The notes under the pieces were generated by a model. That model had not been told where the DNA came from, ran no database searches, and saw only the letters and a program-made list of their open reading frames with translations. Positions 59,935 through 64,000 of a stretch of 64,000 nucleotides of DNA are shown here, in pieces. The stretch is from Pseudomonas jinjuensis (GTDB lineage Bacteria; Pseudomonadota; Gammaproteobacteria; Pseudomonadales; Pseudomonadaceae), in the NCBI RefSeq assembly GCF_900103845.1, contig NZ_FNIJ01000005.1, forward strand, positions 1-64,000. The letters run 5' to 3'. Within the stretch, counting starts at the first letter, position 1, and every line of letters starts with the position of its first letter. A program made the position numbers and the translations under genes.

Positions 59935-61958
59935 GCCGGCTGCCCGGATGCCGCGCGATGGCGCCACAGGTGCCAGCCGACCAGCGCCGCGCCAAGGGCG
60001 AAGCCCGCCTCGTCGCTGATCGGCAGGGCGAGGATCAACAGCAGCCCGGCGGCGAACGCCAGAGCGCGTTCCCACCAGGGCATGGGCCCGCTGAAGTGGC
60101 CGGTGGAGGCCATGCCCCAGAGCGCCACCGCGAAGATCGCCTTGACCAGCATGTAGAGGGTGGCCATCCAGCTGTCGCCCTGCATCATCAGCGCCGGGTC
60201 GTATACCGCCATGAAGGGCACGACGAAACCGGCCAGGGCGATGCGTACCGCCCAGAAGCTGATCTTCAGGCCCTTCTCCTGGGCGATGGGCGCTGCGGCG
60301 AAGCAGGCCAGCGCCACCGGCGGCGTCAGGTCGGCGAGGATGCCGAAATAGAACACGAACATGTGCGAGACGATCAGCGGCACGCCCAGCTCCAGCAGGG
60401 CCGGGGCGGCGATGGAGCTGGTGATGATGTAGTTGGGGATGGTCGGGATGCCCATGCCCAGCACCAGGCAGGTGAGCATGGTCAGCACCAGCGAGAGGAA
60501 CAGGTTCTCGCGACCCAGGTCGAGGATATAGCCGGCGAAGGTGGTGGCGACGCCGGTCAGCGAGATGACGCCGATGATCACGCCGACCAGGGTGCAGGCG
60601 ATGCCCACCGGCACCGCGTGGCGCGCGCCCTCGGCCAGGGCCATGACGCAGGCGCGCAGGGTGGCGCGGCCGCCCCGGATGAAGAAGCAGGCCAGCGCCA
60701 GGGCGGCGATGACCAGCAGGATCACGCCGATGCCCAGGCGGAAAAAGCCCGAGCAGAGCACCCCCAGCGCTACCCAGAAGGCGACGCGCAGCCAGGCGTT
60801 GCTGGCGCGCAGGATGATTGCCGAGCCGAGAATCACGATTGCCGTCAGGGCCAGGCCGACCATGCCCGAGTACAACGGGGTGCGCCCGGAGAACAGCAGG
60901 GCGATCAGCACCAGCAGCGGGATCAGCAGGAACCAGCGCTGGCGCAGCGCGCCCCAGGCGCTGGGACATTGCTCGCGCGGCAGGCCGTGCAACTGGCTGC
61001 GCCGCGCCTCCAGGTGGACCATCCAGTACACCGAGCCGAAGTACAGCAGCGCCGGGATCAGCGCTGCCTTGGCCACCTCGGCGTAGGGCACGTTGATGGT
61101 CTCGGCCATGATGAAGGCCACCGCGCCCATTACCGGCGGCATGATCTGGCTGCCCATGCTGGAGGTGGCCTCGACGCCCCCGGCGAAGGCCGGCGAATAG
61201 CCGAAGCGCTTCATCAGCGGGATGGTGAACTGCCCGGTGGTGACCACATTGGCCACCCCGGAGCCGGTGATGGTGCCCATCAGCGCCGAGGAGAACACCG
61301 AGACCTTGGCCGGACCGCCGCTGCGATGGCCGAACAGGCCCATGGCGAAGTCGGTGAACAGGCGGATCATCCCGGCCTGTTCGAGGAAGGCGCCGAACAG
61401 GATGAACAGATAGATGTAGGTGGCCGAGACGTAGGTGGGCGTGCCGTACAGCCCCTCGGTGCCGAACGACAGCTGGTTGACCAACTGGTCGACGCCGTAG
61501 CCCCGATGCGCCAGGTCGCCCGGCAGGTACTGGCCGAACAGCCCGTAGGCGAGGAACAGGGCGCAGATGATCGGCAGGGCGATGCCCATGACGCGCCGCG
61601 CGGCTTCGAACACCAGCACGATCAGCAGCAGGCCGATGAGCATGTCGCCTTGGGTCAGTTCGCCGGAGCGCTGGATCAGGTCGGCCTCGAAGATCCACTG
61701 GTAGGCCGCCGTGGCCATGCCCGCCAGGCCCAGCAGCCAGGCCAGCGGCTGCCAGGGACGCTCGTGGCCGCGGGCGGGGTAGCACAGGTACACCACCAGC
61801 AGCAGGAAGCCCACGTGTATGGAACGCTGGACCTGGGTGGAAATCAGCGGGAAGGCCGCGGTGGCGACCTGGAATATCGAGAAGGCCAGGGCGACGGCGA
61901 ACAGGCTGGCGGGCCAGCGTTCGGTGTCGGCGTGCAGACCGTGCGGGGTATCGCTCAT
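59931..61958 (-). CDS. TRAP transporter fused 4TM/12TM permease (TAXI type)
   Basis: This 675-residue membrane protein fuses the small (4TM, about 20-170) and large (12TM, about 180-650) TRAP subunits. Family patches include GTITGSGVANVVTTGQFTIP, FAGGVEATSSMGSQIMPPVM and VLGMGIPTIPNYIITSSIAA. It imports an organic acid with Na+ using the TAXI binding protein encoded just upstream. AGGAG precedes the ATG at 61958. Confidence 0.94.
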   Translation of the reverse strand: MSDTPHGLHADTERWPASLFAVALAFSIFQVATAAFPLISTQVQRSIHVGFLLLVVYLCYPARGHERPWQPLAWLLGLAGMATAAYQWIFEADLIQRSGELTQGDMLIGLLLIVLVFEAARRVMGIALPIICALFLAYGLFGQYLPGDLAHRGYGVDQLVNQLSFGTEGLYGTPTYVSATYIYLFILFGAFLEQAGMIRLFTDFAMGLFGHRSGGPAKVSVFSSALMGTITGSGVANVVTTGQFTIPLMKRFGYSPAFAGGVEATSSMGSQIMPPVMGAVAFIMAETINVPYAEVAKAALIPALLYFGSVYWMVHLEARRSQLHGLPREQCPSAWGALRQRWFLLIPLLVLIALLFSGRTPLYSGMVGLALTAIVILGSAIILRASNAWLRVAFWVALGVLCSGFFRLGIGVILLVIAALALACFFIRGGRATLRACVMALAEGARHAVPVGIACTLVGVIIGVISLTGVATTFAGYILDLGRENLFLSLVLTMLTCLVLGMGIPTIPNYIITSSIAAPALLELGVPLIVSHMFVFYFGILADLTPPVALACFAAAPIAQEKGLKISFWAVRIALAGFVVPFMAVYDPALMMQGDSWMATLYMLVKAIFAVALWGMASTGHFSGPMPWWERALAFAAGLLLILALPISDEAGFALGAALVGWHLWRHRAASGQPA

Positions 61959-62009
61959 GCGGGGGGCTCCTGCGGGGGCCGGCTCCTCGCGCGGGGCCGG
62001 CCCGATGGC

Positions 62010-62963
62010 TCAGGGAAGCAGACCTTTCTCCTTGTAGAAGCGCTCGGCGCCTGGGTGCAGGGGGATCGGCAGGTTCTTCGCCGCGTTCTCCAGGCTGATG
62101 TCCTTGGCCGCCGCATGGGCGGTGACCAGGCGCGGCAGGTTGTCGAACATCTGCCGGGTCATCTGGTAGGCCAGATCGTCGCTGACGCCTTCGTGGGTCA
62201 CCAGGATGTTGACGATGGTGGCAGTAGGCACGTCCGTGCTCTGGCCGTCGTAGGTGTCGGCCGGAATGTTGGCGCTCTGGTAGGCGTTGTTGCCGATCTT
62301 CGCCACCACCTCGGCGGGAATCGGCACGAAGACTACCGGCAGGGTCGCCGCCAGGTCGCGGATCGACGCCTGGCCGAGGCCGGAGGATTGCAGGGTGGCG
62401 TCGAGCTGGCGGTTCTTGATCAGCTCCACCGACTCGGCGAAGGGCAGGTACTCGACCTTGCCCATGTTCTCGTAGGTCAGGCCGGCGGCCTTGAAGATGG
62501 CGCGGGCGTTGAGTTCGGTGCCGGACTTGGGCGCGCCGACCGAGATGCGCTTGCCCTTGAGGTCGGCCAGCGAGCTGATGCCCGACTCCTTGCTGGCGAC
62601 GATCTGGATGTAGTTGGGATAGGTGCCGGCGATGGCCCGCAACTTCTTCAGCGGGGTCTTGAAGCCTGCTTCGGCGTCACCCTTCCAGGCATCGGCCACC
62701 GAGTCGCCGAGGGCGAAGGCCAGCTCGCCACGGCCGGCCTGCAGCAGGTTGAGGTTCTCCACCGAGGCCTTGGTGGCCTGCACCGAAGTCTTGCTGCCTT
62801 CGATGCCGTGGCTGTAGATCTGCGACAGGCCGACGCCCACGGGGTAGTACACCCCGCTGGTGCCGCCGGTAAGGATATTGATGAAGGTGGGAGCGGCCTG
62901 GGCCGTGGCGCAGACAGCGAGGAAGGCGGCGCTGGCCAGTGCCAGGCGGGTGCGTCGTATCAT
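62010..62963 (-). CDS. TAXI-family TRAP solute-binding protein
   Basis: This periplasmic protein of 317 residues has a signal peptide (1-24, ending TAQAA). The TAXI hallmark region is ILTGGTSGVYYPVGVGLSQI, and SLADLKGKRISVGAPKSGTE is typical of the second lobe hinge. It binds the transported acid and delivers it to the permease. It is the first gene of the three-gene operon, with GGAG before the ATG at 62963. The ligand is unknown; glutamate or dicarboxylates are common for this type. Confidence 0.93.
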   Translation of the reverse strand: MIRRTRLALASAAFLAVCATAQAAPTFINILTGGTSGVYYPVGVGLSQIYSHGIEGSKTSVQATKASVENLNLLQAGRGELAFALGDSVADAWKGDAEAGFKTPLKKLRAIAGTYPNYIQIVASKESGISSLADLKGKRISVGAPKSGTELNARAIFKAAGLTYENMGKVEYLPFAESVELIKNRQLDATLQSSGLGQASIRDLAATLPVVFVPIPAEVVAKIGNNAYQSANIPADTYDGQSTDVPTATIVNILVTHEGVSDDLAYQMTRQMFDNLPRLVTAHAAAKDISLENAAKNLPIPLHPGAERFYKEKGLLP

Positions 62964-63426
62964 GGGTCGTCTCCAGACTGTTGTTCTTATGCCTGAATGA
63001 CTAAACCTAGAACGATTGGCGATGGACTGCCCACTTTTTTGGCCAGGAGTCCGCTCGCGTGAGATCGCCCAAGGGGCCGGGACCGGCAACTCCGGAGCCC
63101 CCGCCGGCCTCATGGTGGAGGTGAAAAACCACGTCCACCCTACGCCTGCGGATGCATCCCGGTAGGGTGAATGACGCCTGAGGCGTTATCCACCATCCGT
63201 TCTGGCTGAAGCAGTCGCTGCATATTTCCACCCAGCTGCCCCGCGGTCGCGTGAATGCTCCGGCATCACCGTTCCCCATGATGGTGCCGCGCACCGCGGC
63301 TGGCGGGTCCGGCAGTCCTTTTGGGGTATCGCCCCTCGGTATCGATCGACTTATATATGCGGGTCATCCGTTTCCCCCGTGGGTCGGCCGTACCGCTGGC
63401 CTGTCATAGATCTGAGGAGCACCTCG
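62964..63426. other. Divergent promoter region with repeats
   Basis: These 463 bases hold no gene. A GGTGGAGGT/ACGTCCACC hairpin lies at 63114-63139 (one mismatch). A GACGCC-TGA-GGCGTT palindrome lies near 63172-63186. An AT-rich TTATATATGC tract near 63350-63359 may carry the -10 box of the acyl-CoA dehydrogenase gene. The TAXI operon promoter must be near the left end. Confidence 0.65.

Positions 63427-64000
<574 letters not shown>

Noticed and set aside
59958-62996. A 1012-codon open frame antisense to the TRAP operon
   Set aside because: It is rich in His, Gln, Arg and Gly with no domain. It is the complementary-strand shadow of the well-supported TAXI-TRAP genes.

Overview
The window is about 64 kb of GC-rich chromosome from a Pseudomonas of the P. 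aeruginosa / P. citronellolis / P. nitroreducens type. Support comes from strong third-position GC, genes recognisable as Pseudomonas copRS, davBA, rssBC, queF, dusA, tal and mlaA, and several families of short palindromic intergenic repeats typical of the genus. From memory, the backbone order (dusA, tal, rssC, rssB, mlaA, phosphonate regulator, HD oxygenase, queF, cupredoxin, copRS, ABC-2 exporter, GST, fadE, tRNA-Gly/Glu cluster, GST) resembles a conserved P. aeruginosa PAO1 segment around PA2795-PA2821. Blocks seem to have been inserted into it. The synteny has not been checked by alignment.

Layout. 0.4-7.7 kb: a two-partner secretion system (tpsB, tpsA) behind an unusual REC-LuxR-PAS-degenerate-kinase regulator. 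8.0-11.2 kb: davA and davB (lysine to 5-aminovalerate) with a divergent Lrp-type regulator. 11.3-13.4 kb: a GST, a membrane coiled-coil protein, and tRNA-Glu plus two tRNA-Gly. 13.5-29.0 kb: a catabolic block bounded by identical tRNA-Gly genes. It holds an AraC regulator, a HyuA/HyuB (oxoprolinase-type) amidohydrolase, an outer-membrane barrel, an NCS1 permease, a GntR regulator (CsiR-like), and csiD-lhgO-gabD-gabT-gabP. 29.2-36.5 kb: third tRNA-Gly, an orphan SdhB, ornithine cyclodeaminase with its Lrp regulator, small conserved proteins, a long FadE acyl-CoA dehydrogenase and a GST. 36.5-43.6 kb: ABC-2 exporter, then copSR and a divergent cupredoxin-copA-copB copper operon. 43.8-53.4 kb: queF, an MFS/LysR pair, DUF4404, HD oxygenase and GntR regulator, mlaA, rssBC, tal, dusA. 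53.4-58.3 kb: a scarred region of pseudogene pieces (methyltransferase, MFS, nitronate monooxygenase, tyrosine recombinase, AraC tail) around an intact LysR/TauE pair and a PhnB-like protein. 58.4-64 kb: an MscS channel, a TAXI-TRAP transporter with DUF1850, and the start of an acyl-CoA dehydrogenase cut by the window edge.

Main biology. DavB and DavA turn lysine into 5-aminovalerate; GabT- and GabD-type enzymes can take 5-aminovalerate to glutarate; CsiD hydroxylates glutarate to L-2-hydroxyglutarate and makes succinate; LhgO oxidises the product to 2-oxoglutarate. The HyuAB pair with its AraC regulator resembles the lactam-responsive OplR/OplBA system of P. putida and caprolactamase. The 13.5-29 kb block therefore looks like a self-contained lactam (valerolactam/caprolactam)-to-glutarate-to-TCA module with its own uptake genes and regulators, set beside the lysine entry route. 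This reading is an inference from gene content and order.
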